Shown: positions 24,883 to 34,101, counted from the stretch's first letter. The stretch is 37,725 nt of DNA from Sporosarcina psychrophila (GCA_020742515.1 DYWT01000003.1:1-37725); one strand, 5' to 3'. Translations and numbers: made by a program. The notes: generated by a model from the sequence alone, not told the origin.

Positions 24883-26003
24883 TCCGCTTTTCCACCTTGC
24901 AGGAGAAGTTCTTCCTGTCTTTTCTTTTCAAAATATTCTTCCGCAAGTTTATCGATTTCGACTTTTAATTCTTCGACCATTGTCGCTTCTGGTACTTTGC
25001 GGACCGTTTTGCCTTTCATGAAGAGAAGACCTTCACCACGCGCACCTGCAATACCGATATCGGCTTCACGCGCTTCGCCTGGTCCATTGACAGCACAGCC
25101 AAGCACCGCAACTTTTAGTGGGGCTTTAATATGTGAAATATATTCTTCGACCTCATTTGCGATTTTTATGAGGTCGATTTCGATCCGTCCACATGTGGGA
25201 CATGAAATAAGTGTCGCTGCGTTTGACGAAAGGCCGAAGATTTTCAGCAATTCGCGTGCGACTTTAATTTCTTGGACAGGATCCGCACTCAGCGATACAC
25301 GCATTGTGTTACCGATGCCCGCCGACAGCAGGGTGCCTAGACCCGCTGCGCTCTTGATAGAGCCTGAGAATAGCGTTCCAGACTCCGTAATGCCGAGGTG
25401 CAATGGATAGTCGAATGCTGCCGCTGCTTTCTGATATGCTTCGACTGCTAAATTTACATCGGAAGCTTTCAATGACACGATGATGTCGTGGAAATCGAGG
25501 TCTTCCAATATTTTAATGTGATGAAGTGCACTTTCTACCATTCCATCGGCAGTCGGGTATCCGTATTTTTCAAGAATTTTTTTCTCCAGTGAACCAGCAT
25601 TGACGCCGATTCGAATTGGAATGCCTTTCGCTTTTGCCGCATTGACAACAGCTTCGACTTTTGCTTGTCTTCCTATATTCCCAGGGTTGATACGAATTTT
25701 ATCCGCGCCCTGTTCAATAGCAATTAACGCTAATTTATAATCGAAATGGATATCGACAACAAGTGGGATATTGATGCGTTTTTTTATTTCACCAATTGAA
25801 TACGCTGCACGCTCATCTGGACACGCAACACGGACAATCTGACATCCCGCTTCTTCCAATCGCAAAATTTCTGCGACTGTCGCTTCGACGTCGTGTGTTT
25901 TGGTCGTTGTCATACTTTGAATGAAAAGCTCGTCACTTCCGCCGATTGTCAGATTACCGACTCGTACAGGACGTGTATTTTTTCTGTTTATCATAGCAGT
26001 CAT
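24879..26003 (-). CDS. ispG: 4-hydroxy-3-methylbut-2-enyl diphosphate synthase
   Basis: 374 aa. Iron-sulfur enzyme converting MEcPP to HMBPP in the MEP pathway, the substrate of ispH. A TIM barrel with QSMTTTKT near the N-terminus and a C-terminal cluster domain with SCPTCGR and [19 protein letters not shown]; the three cysteines and the following glutamate bind the cluster. AAGGAGAG is well placed before the ATG at 26003. Downstream yqfW overlaps by four bases. The two preceding genes on the same strand make an operon likely. Confidence 0.97.
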   Translation of the reverse strand: MTAMINRKNTRPVRVGNLTIGGSDELFIQSMTTTKTHDVEATVAEILRLEEAGCQIVRVACPDERAAYSIGEIKKRINIPLVVDIHFDYKLALIAIEQGADKIRINPGNIGRQAKVEAVVNAAKAKGIPIRIGVNAGSLEKKILEKYGYPTADGMVESALHHIKILEDLDFHDIIVSLKASDVNLAVEAYQKAAAAFDYPLHLGITESGTLFSGSIKSAAGLGTLLSAGIGNTMRVSLSADPVQEIKVARELLKIFGLSSNAATLISCPTCGRIEIDLIKIANEVEEYISHIKAPLKVAVLGCAVNGPGEAREADIGIAGARGEGLLFMKGKTVRKVPEATMVEELKVEIDKLAEEYFEKKRQEELLLQGGKAE

Positions 26004-26085
26004 TTATTTCTCTCCTTAGTTGGCCTTAGCCTTATAACTATAACTATTTTAGCAATCTTCATAGCAAAAAGACAAGGGACAGCCC

Positions 26086-26424
26086 TTATCGCTCGGAGTC
26101 TATGCATTTTTCTGTGAGCGGACGGGAAAGTGGAAGCATAATTTTCTCGCCTCCGATGATCTTTTGGTTTTGAAGATGGGGATTCAAGGAATAGAAAGAA
26201 GACAATCTATCAATGAAGCCTAATTCAGGATCGGGATACAATGCGAACAGTGTTTCAATCGTATCTCCATCGACTGTTGTAACGGGAATTGCATCGGCTT
26301 CCTCTTCTTCGCATAGTTGCTGTTCTTTGGCAAAAGAAGCAAGCGGGATGGTGCCTTCCACTAAATCGAGGCGGATAAAATGAAATGTTACGAATAATAA
26401 TGCTGCGAGTAGTAGTATTCTCAT
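26086..26424 (-). CDS. yqfZ: Membrane-anchored LysM-like protein (YqfZ)
   Basis: 112 aa from ATG 26424 (GGGGGAA upstream); the earlier in-frame ATG at 26454 has no ribosome site. An N-terminal signal anchor (about 3-22) precedes a single LysM-like domain: VDGDTIETLFALYP ... NPHLQNQKIIGGEKIMLPL. Such proteins sit outside the membrane and bind peptidoglycan. Location upstream of ispG matches B. subtilis YqfZ. Function unknown. Confidence 0.8.
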   Translation of the reverse strand: MRILLLAALLFVTFHFIRLDLVEGTIPLASFAKEQQLCEEEEADAIPVTTVDGDTIETLFALYPDPELGFIDRLSSFYSLNPHLQNQKIIGGEKIMLPLSRPLTEKCIDSER

Positions 26425-26469
26425 GGAAATTCCCCCTTTCGCTACTATATGCATGAAAAGGGGAAGTAT

Positions 26470-26973
26470 TCATTGAGGGATTTTTGGATAGTACTTGGCT
26501 GCAGCTGCAATATAAACTAAGTGAATAATGGATGTGATACCAGTATTAACATTTTTCATTCCTGGAAGGAAATCAAGTCCGATTGTCAGAAGAATAGGGA
26601 TGGTAATTGCAATAGCGGAAGTTCTCCACATATGGCGGTATTCTCCACGCCTTTTCATCAGTTTCAGCAAAAGTATGCCCACATAACCAAAAATGCTGAC
26701 TCGGATGAAGATATAAGACGTACTGATGACAAGTTGCAGAAGAAATGCAATTGGATATATAAGTCCGCCAATTGTTTCCCCATGTTCGAGCAGTTCGGGC
26801 GATGAATCGAATAAGACTGCATCCCCTGCTATATAGCGGATGAATGATAGCAATGTGAACAAAGCAACGAATACGAAAACATATCGGAATACTTTACCGA
26901 TTGGTAATAGGCGAAACGCTGCCAGTTTTTTCGGTTCATGGATTGCCGCTTTGACTAGTTGATGAAACTTCAC
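26470..26973 (-). CDS. DUF1189-like membrane protein
   Basis: 167 aa from GTG 26973 with GGAGGTGG upstream. Begins with KAAIHEPKKLAAFRLLPIGK, a family-like start, then four hydrophobic helices; YRHMWRTSAIAITIPILL is the conserved late loop. Shorter than many DUF1189 proteins (around 250 aa), as the extracytoplasmic loop is reduced. Function unknown. First gene of a minus-strand set with yqfZ, ispG and yqfW. Confidence 0.7.
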   Translation of the reverse strand: MKFHQLVKAAIHEPKKLAAFRLLPIGKVFRYVFVFVALFTLLSFIRYIAGDAVLFDSSPELLEHGETIGGLIYPIAFLLQLVISTSYIFIRVSIFGYVGILLLKLMKRRGEYRHMWRTSAIAITIPILLTIGLDFLPGMKNVNTGITSIIHLVYIAAAAKYYPKIPQ

Positions 26974-27068
26974 TTTAAATCCACCTCCATTTTCAATAGT
27001 CTATCATTTAACAGTGTCGTTGTGCGTACCTCTATTTCCGACAGAATGATGACATTTCACAAACCGAT

Positions 27069-27086
27069 TGTAAAGGGAATGTAAAG
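27069..27086 (-). promoter_or_regulatory. Candidate PhoP-box repeats
   Basis: TGTAAAG occurs twice with 11-bp spacing (27069-27075, 27080-27086); on the minus strand this is TTTACA-N5-TTTACA, fitting the PhoP half-site TTHAYA with 5-bp gaps. Only two clear half-sites are seen, where strong Pho boxes have four. Confidence 0.4.
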
Positions 27087-27101
27087 ATTCGGCTGCTACT
27101 A

Positions 27102-27130
27102 TTTACAATTGGGATAGCTATCCTCATAAT
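27102..27130 (+). promoter_or_regulatory. Promoter of the Na/Pi cotransporter gene with spacer palindrome
   Basis: TTTACA, 17 bases, CATAAT. The spacer contains the perfect 12-bp palindrome GGATAGCTATCC (27112-27123), possibly an operator. Confidence 0.6.
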
Positions 27131-27170
27131 AAGGTGCGATACATAAAGCATGATGGAGGTTGACTGCATA

Positions 27171-28802
27171 ATGGAAGTAAACTGGCAGGAAATGCTATTC
27201 CAGTTTCTCGGGGGACTCGGAATTTTCTTGTTCGCGATAAAGTATATGGGAGATGGCCTTCAAAAAGCGGCGGGCGACAGACTCCGCGCCATCCTTGACC
27301 GATTTACGACGAATCCGTTTATGGGAGTACTTGTCGGAATTATCGTTACAGTCTTGATCCAATCAAGTTCTGGGACAACTGTTATTACGGTAGGACTTGT
27401 AAGTGCTGGTTTCATGACACTTCGTCAAGCTATTGGTGTCATTATGGGAGCGAATATCGGAACGACTGTTACGGCTTTTATTATCGGATTAGATGTAGGT
27501 GCCTATGCGCTTCCCATTATGGCGATTGGAGCGTTCCTAATCTTTTTCATTAAAAAGAGTTCAATTAGAAATATAGGTGAAGTTATTTTTGGATTCGGTG
27601 GCCTATTTCTAGGACTTGAATTGATGAGTGGCGGTATGAAACCGCTTAGAGAATTGGATACGTTTACTGATCTTATGGTATCGATGAGCGACCAGCCTAT
27701 GCTTGGTGTTGTTGTCGGAACAATATTTACATTGATTGTTCAGAGTTCAAGCGCGACAGTCGGTATCATGCAGGGGCTTTATGCTGAAAATCTTATCGAT
27801 CTCAATGGAGCACTGCCAATTCTTTTCGGTGATAATATCGGTACAACAATTACAGCCGTTCTTGCTTCAATCGGTGCATCGGTAGCGGCGAAGCGTGCTG
27901 CTGCAACGCATGTTTTATTTAATATTGTTGGAACGGTTATCTTCATGCTGCTTCTTATACCATTCACTGCGTATGTCGAGTGGATATCAGGGGTGTTGGC
28001 TCTTGAAAATAAAATGCAAATTGCGTTTGCACACGGTTCGTTCAACATTGCAAATACAATTATCCAGTTCCCGCTAATTGGGACATGGGCTTGGTTGGTT
28101 ACAAAAATGATCCCAGGTGAAGATGTATTAATTGAATATAAGCCGAAGCATCTAGATAGGCACTTTATAGAACAATCACCTGCGGTTGCGATCGGACAAG
28201 CCAAAGAAGAAATTATCCGCATGGGTGAATTCGGTGTCCGCGGTTTACAGGAATCATTTGAATACTTGAAAACAGGCAATAAAAAACATGCAGAAACGGC
28301 ATACCAGATTGAAGATGCCATTAATAATTTGGATCGTAAAATCACAGACTATCTAGTTGAAATCACTTCGGTAAGTATCTCGCCGATTGAGTCTGGCCGT
28401 CACTTCATGCTTATGGATACGGTACGTGATATTGAACGTATCGGTGATCACTTTGAAAACATCGTCGAACTCATTGACTACCGTGATGTTAACCGTGTAA
28501 AACTGACGGAAGATGCGATGAATGATTTGACAGAAATGTTCACCCTGACAATTGAAACAGTCCAGAAAGCTGTTGACTCACTTAACCTGAATGATATTGG
28601 AATGGCAAGAACGGTTGCTGAAAAAGAGGTTCTCATTGACAAAATGGAACGGAAATTCAGGAAGAATCATATTTTGCGATTAAATGAAGGAAGATGTACC
28701 GCGCAATCAGGAATGGTATTTGTCGATATTGTTTCTAACTTGGAACGCGTCGGTGACCATGCCGTGAATATCGCTGAAGCAATTCTTGGAAATAGAGCAT
28801 AA
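27171..28802 (+). CDS. Na+/phosphate cotransporter family protein with PhoU-like domain
   Basis: 543 aa from ATG 27171 (GGAGGT ten bases upstream; ATGs at 27150/27153 precede the ribosome site). The membrane half has two inverted repeats, each with the QSSS signature (LIQSSSGTTVITVGL and IVQSSSATVGIMQGL) that binds sodium and phosphate in the SLC34 family. The cytoplasmic C-terminal part (about 340-540) is a PhoU-like helical bundle with DTVRDIERIGDH and SNLERVGDHAVNIAE. Likely low-affinity phosphate transport or efflux. PhoP-like repeats upstream fit phosphate control. Confidence 0.92.
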   Translation: MEVNWQEMLFQFLGGLGIFLFAIKYMGDGLQKAAGDRLRAILDRFTTNPFMGVLVGIIVTVLIQSSSGTTVITVGLVSAGFMTLRQAIGVIMGANIGTTVTAFIIGLDVGAYALPIMAIGAFLIFFIKKSSIRNIGEVIFGFGGLFLGLELMSGGMKPLRELDTFTDLMVSMSDQPMLGVVVGTIFTLIVQSSSATVGIMQGLYAENLIDLNGALPILFGDNIGTTITAVLASIGASVAAKRAAATHVLFNIVGTVIFMLLLIPFTAYVEWISGVLALENKMQIAFAHGSFNIANTIIQFPLIGTWAWLVTKMIPGEDVLIEYKPKHLDRHFIEQSPAVAIGQAKEEIIRMGEFGVRGLQESFEYLKTGNKKHAETAYQIEDAINNLDRKITDYLVEITSVSISPIESGRHFMLMDTVRDIERIGDHFENIVELIDYRDVNRVKLTEDAMNDLTEMFTLTIETVQKAVDSLNLNDIGMARTVAEKEVLIDKMERKFRKNHILRLNEGRCTAQSGMVFVDIVSNLERVGDHAVNIAEAILGNRA

Positions 28803-28826
28803 TTGTTCGTATAGGAGGATGGTTTT

Positions 28827-29309
28827 ATGGAGTTTATAGGTTGGATTATTGCGATTGCCATGTTCATTATTGCTTTTGCTGGACTCGTATATCCGATCAT
28901 TCCATCGGCGCTCTTCATAGTAGGTGGCTTCCTTCTATATGGACTTGTCGATACATTTGATGGGATGACTATTTGGTTTTGGACCATTCAGGTATTATTC
29001 GTCATCTTGCTGTTTGGCGCAGACACACTGTCGAATCTCGTCGGTGTGAAAAAATTTGGAGGCTCCAAGGCGGGGATGTGGGGAAGTACAATCGGACTTC
29101 TTATTGGTCCTTTCGTCATTCCGGTTGCTGGTATTTTAGTTGGTCCATTTCTGGGCGCTGTCCTTGCGGAACTTGCCGTATCCCGTTCTGGAGTGAGACA
29201 GGCTATAAAGACAGGTATTGGTTCGCTCGTCGGTTTTTTCACTTCAGTTGTGACGAAAGGGCTTGTCATGGTTGTGATGATTATTGTATTTATACTATTC
29301 ATCAGATAA
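28827..29309 (+). CDS. yqgC: DUF456 membrane protein (YqgC)
   Basis: 160 aa with four hydrophobic segments and the glycine-rich loop GVKKFGGSKAGMWGSTIG that is characteristic of DUF456. Function unknown. Begins 24 bases after the transporter stop with AGGAGGAT, so is probably in its operon. The neighbour sodA downstream is conserved with B. subtilis. Confidence 0.85.
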   Translation: MEFIGWIIAIAMFIIAFAGLVYPIIPSALFIVGGFLLYGLVDTFDGMTIWFWTIQVLFVILLFGADTLSNLVGVKKFGGSKAGMWGSTIGLLIGPFVIPVAGILVGPFLGAVLAELAVSRSGVRQAIKTGIGSLVGFFTSVVTKGLVMVVMIIVFILFIR

Positions 29310-29407
29310 GTCATATCAAAATAGTCCATTTTATTTGAACGTTATTCGCAATTTTGATAATGTTGAAAGCGTAGCATAATTATGAAACTCTCTAGGAGGA
29401 ATGGACA

Positions 29408-30010
29408 ATGGCTTACAAATTACCAGAACTACCTTACGCATACGACGCACTTGAACCACACATCGACAAAGAAACGATGAACATTCACCATACTAAACAC
29501 CATAATGCATATGTAACGAACTTGAACAACGCTCTTGAAGGAAACGAAGAACTTTTAAACAAATCTATTGAAGATCTTATTGCGAATCTTGATGCAGTAC
29601 CTGAAGACAAGCGTACTGCTGTCCGTAACAATGGCGGCGGTCATGCGAACCACTCACTATTCTGGGAACTTCTATCAGCAGATGGTGGCGGTAACCCATC
29701 AGGCGCACTTGCTGAAGCAATCGATAAAAAGTTTGGAAGCTTTGACGCGTTCAAAGAAGAATTTGCAAAAGCGGGTGCAACTCGTTTCGGTTCAGGATGG
29801 GCTTGGCTTGTACTGAATGGTGGCGAACTTGAAATTATGTCAACTCCTAATCAAGATTCACCAATCATGGAAGGCAAAACGCCTCTTCTAGGCCTTGACG
29901 TTTGGGAGCATGCTTACTACCTAAACTATCAAAACCGTCGTCCTGACTATATTTCAGCATTCTGGAATGTTGTCAATTGGGACGAGGTTGCAAAACGTTT
30001 CGGTAAATAA
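29408..30010 (+). CDS. sodA: Superoxide dismutase, Mn type
   Basis: 200 aa. Metal ligands visible: H27 in MNIHHTKHH, the second His in [10 protein letters not shown], and Asp/His in [24 protein letters not shown] plus the following residues favour manganese over iron. Detoxifies superoxide in the cytoplasm. AGGAGGA precedes the ATG. A possible -10 CATAAT (29375-29380) has only a weak -35, so the promoter is not certain. A strong terminator follows. Confidence 0.97.
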   Translation: MAYKLPELPYAYDALEPHIDKETMNIHHTKHHNAYVTNLNNALEGNEELLNKSIEDLIANLDAVPEDKRTAVRNNGGGHANHSLFWELLSADGGGNPSGALAEAIDKKFGSFDAFKEEFAKAGATRFGSGWAWLVLNGGELEIMSTPNQDSPIMEGKTPLLGLDVWEHAYYLNYQNRRPDYISAFWNVVNWDEVAKRFGK

Positions 30011-30037
30011 AATTTTAACTTCATCTAGAAGGAACCA

Positions 30038-30072
30038 AGCACACATCTTGTTCGTCAAGATGTGTGCTTTTT
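30038..30072 (+). terminator. Terminator after sodA
   Basis: Perfect 12-bp stem AGCACACATCTT / AAGATGTGTGCT then five T. Confidence 0.93.
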
Positions 30073-30082
30073 CTATTTTGGA

Positions 30083-30091
30083 TGATATAAT
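30083..30091 (+). promoter_or_regulatory. Extended -10 promoter of pbpA
   Basis: TGATATAAT with no clear -35, lying directly after the sodA terminator and 32 bases before the ATG. Confidence 0.55.
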
Positions 30092-30122
30092 TCAAAATGG
30101 TTAACAAAGAAGGGGGGACATT

Positions 30123-32270
30123 ATGAAAAAGCAGGTGCGTAAGGCGGACCAAGCTAAAATACGCCAACGAAAACATATCGCATTCCGGATGAACTTCCTA
30201 TTCTTTTCAATCTTTGTCCTATTTTCCTTGCTCATTTTTCGTCTTGGCTATTTACAAATCGTCAAAGGTGAAGATTATTCCAGAGCGCTGGAAAGAACGG
30301 AAGAAGTAGCTGTCAATACAAGCGTACCAAGAGGCAGATTATTTGACCGTATGGGGCGAGTCCTTGTTGATAATGATCCGAAAAACGCCATTACATATAC
30401 GAAAATGACGTCCACGAGTTCCAGAGATATGCTTGAAATTGCTGAGAAACTTGCAGTCTTGATTGAACAAGATACGAAAAGGATTACCATGGGGGATAAA
30501 AGAGATTTTTGGATTTTGAAAAATTCGGAGGAAGCACTTAAAAAGGTTTCCAAAAAGGAACAACTCGCAATTGAAAAGGATAGTTCATTATCAAGAACGC
30601 AAATGCAGCGTAAAATCAATACGTTGACACGAGAGCGTGTGACAGAAGAGGAAATCAATTCATTCACAGATGAGGAGATGGAAGTACTTGCAATTTACAG
30701 AGAAATGATGGCTGGCTACGCATACTCCCCGCAAATTGTGAAAAGTGGAAATGTCACCAAAGAGGAATTCGCGATAGTGTCTGAGCGTCTTGGGGAATTG
30801 CCAGGCGTGGATACAACAACGGATTGGGAACGTGTAAGGAGATCGGAGAACACTATTTTAGGTAAAACCACTAGTCCGATTGAAGGACTTCCGAAATCTA
30901 GCATGAACTATTTCTTGGCAAGGGACTATTCGAGAAATGACCGTGTCGGAAAAAGTTATGTCGAGCAGTATTATGAAGAATTGTTAAAAGGACAGAAAAC
31001 AATCGTTAAGAATATTAAGGATCGTAGCGGCAGTGTCGTTGAGACGAAAACAATCCGAGAAGGCGAACCTGGCAAGGATCTTATTCTAACGATTGACAGC
31101 GAATTGGAACAGGCACTTGAAAAAATTGTTTCGGATAAGCTGTTAGAATTGAAAAGAGGGCCAAATGCCGGCGAATTAGATAGGGCATTTTTAGTCATGA
31201 TGAACCCGAATAACGGTGAGGTTCTTTCACTGGTAGGCAAGCAGGTCGTAACGAATAAAGAAACAGGTAAGCTCGAAATATGGGACTACGCATTTGGTAC
31301 GTTCACTGCGCTCCACGAGGCTGGTTCAACCGTCAAGATGGCGACACTTCTTACGGGATATCAGGAAAATGCCGTGCGTATTGGTGAAGTAAAAATAGAT
31401 GAACCAATCAGAATCGGTGGGATTACAAAAAGATCACTGTTCAATCAAAACTCTAGGGTTGCTGTAAGTGATATTGAAGCAATTGGTAGATCTTCGAACG
31501 TATATATGTTCCGTATAGCATTGGCCATGGCGAATGCTAACTATAGCTCTGCAAATTCTGAACTCATTAGAAGAAATGCATTTGATAAGTTCCGACAATC
31601 TTTTGCATCTTTCGGATTGGGGACTAAAACGGGTATTGATTTACCAGGGGAATCGGGCGGTCTGATTGGCGATAGTAATTCAATAGGGATTTTGTTGGAT
31701 TTATCTATCGGTCAGTACGATACCTATACAACACTTCAACTTGCCCAATATGTCTCGACAATCGCAAATGGCGGTTACCGTATAGCTCCTAAAGTATTAA
31801 AAGAAATCCGTGAACCATCTGAGGATGGTGAAATTCTTGGTCCTCTCATTCAAGAAACGGGGGTCAATATTCTGAACAGGATTCAGAATACGGATGCAGA
31901 GATTAATCAAGTGAAGCGTGGGATGCACTACGTTTACTACGGCGCTCGTGGGACTGCTCCAAATCTCTTTGCTGGAAAAGACTATGATGCAGCCGGGAAG
32001 ACGGGAACCGCACAGGCATTCAGTTCTGGGAAGCCGACAATCAATTTATCACATGTAGGTTTTGCACCTTACGAAAACCCGGAAATTGCATATGCAATTA
32101 TCATCCCGAATATATCTACAAATCAGAAAAAGTATCCATATGCACAAAATGATATTGTGAAGCTAGCCGTGGACGAATATTTTAAACTAAAAGCAAAACG
32201 GGCTAAAGAAGAAGTATCTACAGCTGCTAAGCAACCAATCATACAGGCACAAGAAATAGAATCTGAATAA
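30123..32270 (+). CDS. pbpA: Class B penicillin-binding protein (PBP2a type)
   Basis: 715 aa, matching PbpA (YqgF) of B. subtilis. One N-terminal membrane anchor (about 22-45), a dimerisation domain with PRGRLFDRMGRVL, and a transpeptidase domain with all three motifs: S402TVK, S457SN and K626TG. Cross-links peptidoglycan outside the membrane during cell elongation. AAGGGGGG precedes the ATG. The gene directly follows sodA as in Bacillus, except that the B. subtilis yqgE between them is missing. Confidence 0.95.
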   Translation: MKKQVRKADQAKIRQRKHIAFRMNFLFFSIFVLFSLLIFRLGYLQIVKGEDYSRALERTEEVAVNTSVPRGRLFDRMGRVLVDNDPKNAITYTKMTSTSSRDMLEIAEKLAVLIEQDTKRITMGDKRDFWILKNSEEALKKVSKKEQLAIEKDSSLSRTQMQRKINTLTRERVTEEEINSFTDEEMEVLAIYREMMAGYAYSPQIVKSGNVTKEEFAIVSERLGELPGVDTTTDWERVRRSENTILGKTTSPIEGLPKSSMNYFLARDYSRNDRVGKSYVEQYYEELLKGQKTIVKNIKDRSGSVVETKTIREGEPGKDLILTIDSELEQALEKIVSDKLLELKRGPNAGELDRAFLVMMNPNNGEVLSLVGKQVVTNKETGKLEIWDYAFGTFTALHEAGSTVKMATLLTGYQENAVRIGEVKIDEPIRIGGITKRSLFNQNSRVAVSDIEAIGRSSNVYMFRIALAMANANYSSANSELIRRNAFDKFRQSFASFGLGTKTGIDLPGESGGLIGDSNSIGILLDLSIGQYDTYTTLQLAQYVSTIANGGYRIAPKVLKEIREPSEDGEILGPLIQETGVNILNRIQNTDAEINQVKRGMHYVYYGARGTAPNLFAGKDYDAAGKTGTAQAFSSGKPTINLSHVGFAPYENPEIAYAIIIPNISTNQKKYPYAQNDIVKLAVDEYFKLKAKRAKEEVSTAAKQPIIQAQEIESE

Positions 32271-32304
32271 AAAAGTAGGAAAACCATTGGTTTTCCTACT
32301 TTTT
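32270..32304. terminator. Bidirectional terminator after pbpA
   Basis: Perfect 16-bp inverted repeat AAAAAGTAGGAAAACC / GGTTTTCCTACTTTTT with a three-base loop. It starts at the last base of pbpA and contains the stop codon of the convergent minus-strand gene. Confidence 0.93.
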
Positions 32305-32778
32305 TACTGTCGTAATTTCTTTGGCGATTGCTTTGAAATCCATTGAAGTATCCATGTTATGTTCGCCAATCTGTATCTTTCCGGTCAGATTATTATCTTC
32401 TAGATATGCATCAAATAGGGCTGCATTTTCGATAATACCCAATCTTTCCAAATTAGCTGAGACGACTGTCGAATTCGAACCGGATTCAATCGTTAAAATG
32501 GTTTTAAGAATGGTATCGGAAGAAGTGGGGTTACTTGTGGTCGCGTCACTTTCTTCCGATTTCTCCTCTTCTGAGGCACTCTCCTTAACGGTAGAGGTGG
32601 TCTGAGCATTTGCCAATAGCTCTTTTGTTTTAGCGAGCTCACTTTGGAGATTCTCAACGTCTAGTTGTAATTGTTGGGCATCCGCATTAGAAGTGATTTT
32701 ACTATCACTAGTGAAAAAAAGGATTCCACCTGCAAGGAGACAGCCGATCCCGACTGCTCGTAAAATGTCTCGGATCAC
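32296..32778 (-). CDS. Membrane-anchored protein with MltG-like LysM-type module
   Basis: 160 aa from GTG 32778, overlapping the preceding gene's stop. An N-terminal anchor (about 8-23), a coiled-coil segment (30-65), a Ser/Thr/Glu-rich linker and a C-terminal domain reading LERLGIIENAALFDAYLEDN ... GKIQIGEHN. The last domain resembles the small module that precedes the lytic transglycosylase domain in MltG/YceG, but the catalytic domain is absent. Position suggests B. subtilis YqzC; this is tentative. Function unknown. Confidence 0.7.
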   Translation of the reverse strand: MIRDILRAVGIGCLLAGGILFFTSDSKITSNADAQQLQLDVENLQSELAKTKELLANAQTTSTVKESASEEEKSEESDATTSNPTSSDTILKTILTIESGSNSTVVSANLERLGIIENAALFDAYLEDNNLTGKIQIGEHNMDTSMDFKAIAKEITTVKK

Positions 32779-33137
32779 GCTATCACGCCTTTCGACTGTA
32801 GCACCGCGATTACTTCATCGTTCGATAATGAGGAACGCATGGCAATGTCACTGATAGAATAACCTTGGGAGTGCAACGAAAGAATTTGATTGATAATGAT
32901 TACGTGGACAGTTTTTTCTTTTGCCTTAGCTCTGCCGCCTGAAGATAGCGGTCCAACACCGATCATTAATTCTTCTTCAACTGCTTTTAATCTTTTTTTT
33001 AATCCGTTTGTTTCCTGATGAAGACTGATTGAAATTTTCTCCAATTCATCGGCGCTTTTGGATGAAGAATTGCCGAGGAAAAATGACGCTATACTACATA
33101 CAAGTCCAATAATAAGAAGAATTATTGCAATGTCCAT
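32775..33137 (-). CDS. Membrane-anchored coiled-coil protein with HTH-like C-terminus
   Basis: 120 aa. An N-terminal membrane helix (3-20), a helical coiled-coil segment (30-58), and a C-terminal region [20 protein letters not shown] followed by [10 protein letters not shown], which has helix-turn-helix spacing. AGGAGTGG precedes the ATG. It overlaps the next gene by four bases, forming a two-gene unit. Possibly the counterpart of B. subtilis YqzD by position, not certain. Function unknown. Confidence 0.7.
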   Translation of the reverse strand: MDIAIILLIIGLVCSIASFFLGNSSSKSADELEKISISLHQETNGLKKRLKAVEEELMIGVGPLSSGGRAKAKEKTVHVIIINQILSLHSQGYSISDIAMRSSLSNDEVIAVLQSKGVIA

Positions 33138-33170
33138 TTCACCACTCCTCTAGTAAATCATTGTGCGTCC

Positions 33171-33199
33171 ATTTTACCACACGAGGACCGTTATGGAAA
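33171..33199 (-). promoter_or_regulatory. Extended -10 promoter of the minus-strand pair
   Basis: Minus strand TTTCCA, 17 bases, TAAAAT with TGG before the -10 (extended -10). Confidence 0.6.
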
Positions 33200-33214
33200 T
33201 TTCAATCTTTCTAT

Positions 33215-33242
33215 TGGACATACGCTGTTGATGTGGTACACT
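33215..33242 (+). promoter_or_regulatory. Sigma-A promoter of rpmG
   Basis: TGGACA, 16 bases, TACACT; divergent from the minus-strand promoter, with 15 bases between the two -35 boxes. Confidence 0.6.
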
Positions 33243-33307
33243 TGATAAGTCGTATAAATCATGCTCATATTAAATTTTACATTCCTGATGAGTGGGAGGG
33301 ACCAACA

Positions 33308-33457
33308 ATGCGCGTAAATATTACACTTGCTTGCACAGAATGCGGTGAGCGCAACTATATTTCAAAGAAAAACAAGCGTAACAATCCAGAACGTATTGAA
33401 ATGAAAAAATACTGCTCACGTGATAAGAAACAAACTTTGCACCGTGAAACGAAATAA
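33308..33457 (+). CDS. rpmG: Ribosomal protein L33 (bL33)
   Basis: 49 aa from ATG 33308 (GGGAGGG upstream). Sequence [20 protein letters not shown]... and the ending [17 protein letters not shown] are standard bL33. The first zinc pair C9/C12 is present, but the second is incomplete: C36 is followed by SRD rather than an xxC. The long upstream frame to 33125 is not coding. Monocistronic, with a terminator after the stop. Confidence 0.97.
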   Translation: MRVNITLACTECGERNYISKKNKRNNPERIEMKKYCSRDKKQTLHRETK

Positions 33458-33465
33458 TCGCTCAG

Positions 33466-33494
33466 ACCAAAACCTTCACCGGTTTTGGTTTTTT
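33466..33494 (+). terminator. Terminator after rpmG
   Basis: Stem ACCAAAACC / GGTTTTGGT, six-base loop, six T. Confidence 0.88.
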
Positions 33495-33519
33495 CATTTC
33501 AGAACGGGGGTATAATTAA

Positions 33520-34101
33520 ATGAGTAAAAAGAGTTTAAGGAATCAAGTGCTAGGCACATTGAATAGTATAAATCGAATTGAGCACCTGGAAAAATCCTCA
33601 GTGATTACAAAGAGGGTGCTCATATCAGAAGAATTTCAAAGTGCGGATACAATCGGGATAACGATTTCTCGTTATCCCGAAGTGGACACACGTTTGCTTA
33701 TTGAAGCGGCTTGGACAGCTGGGAAACGAATTGCTGTGCCTAAATGCATCCATGGAACCCGCGAGATGGATTTTCGTCTCATTACATCGTACGATAGTTT
33801 GGAAACGGTCTATATGGATCTCCTGGAGCCGATAATTACTGAAACAATCTCGGTCGAAAAAAAGGATATTGATTTGCAAATCGTGCCAGGCGTAGTCTTT
33901 TCGGATGAAGGGTATAGAATTGGTTTCGGCGGAGGATATTATGATCGTTATATGTCGGATTACAATGGTGATACTTTGTCGTTGGCGTTTGCAGAACAAA
34001 CGGGTCATGTAGTTCCGAGTGAACATCATGACATTCCTGTCAGTAAAATAGTTACAGAAGAAAAAGTTATAAACTGTCAGAAAAAGGACTTCTGCAAATG
34101 A
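33520..34101 (+). CDS. yqgN: 5-formyltetrahydrofolate cyclo-ligase
   Basis: 193 aa. Converts 5-formyl-THF to 5,10-methenyl-THF with ATP. The nucleotide/folate site PGVVFSDEGYRIGFGGGYYD near residue 126 is the family signature; basic N-terminus KKSLRNQVL contains the conserved R. GGGGG lies about nine bases before the ATG, and a TATAAT there is too close to be its promoter. Overlaps yqgQ by four bases. Matches B. subtilis YqgN in position. Confidence 0.93.
   Translation: MSKKSLRNQVLGTLNSINRIEHLEKSSVITKRVLISEEFQSADTIGITISRYPEVDTRLLIEAAWTAGKRIAVPKCIHGTREMDFRLITSYDSLETVYMDLLEPIITETISVEKKDIDLQIVPGVVFSDEGYRIGFGGGYYDRYMSDYNGDTLSLAFAEQTGHVVPSEHHDIPVSKIVTEEKVINCQKKDFCK

Noticed and set aside
30275..30667. 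130-aa minus-strand open frame inside pbpA
   Set aside because: Antisense shadow of a well-conserved gene.
33510..33516. TATAAT just before yqgN
   Set aside because: Only a few bases separate it from the ATG, so it cannot be a -10 for this gene.
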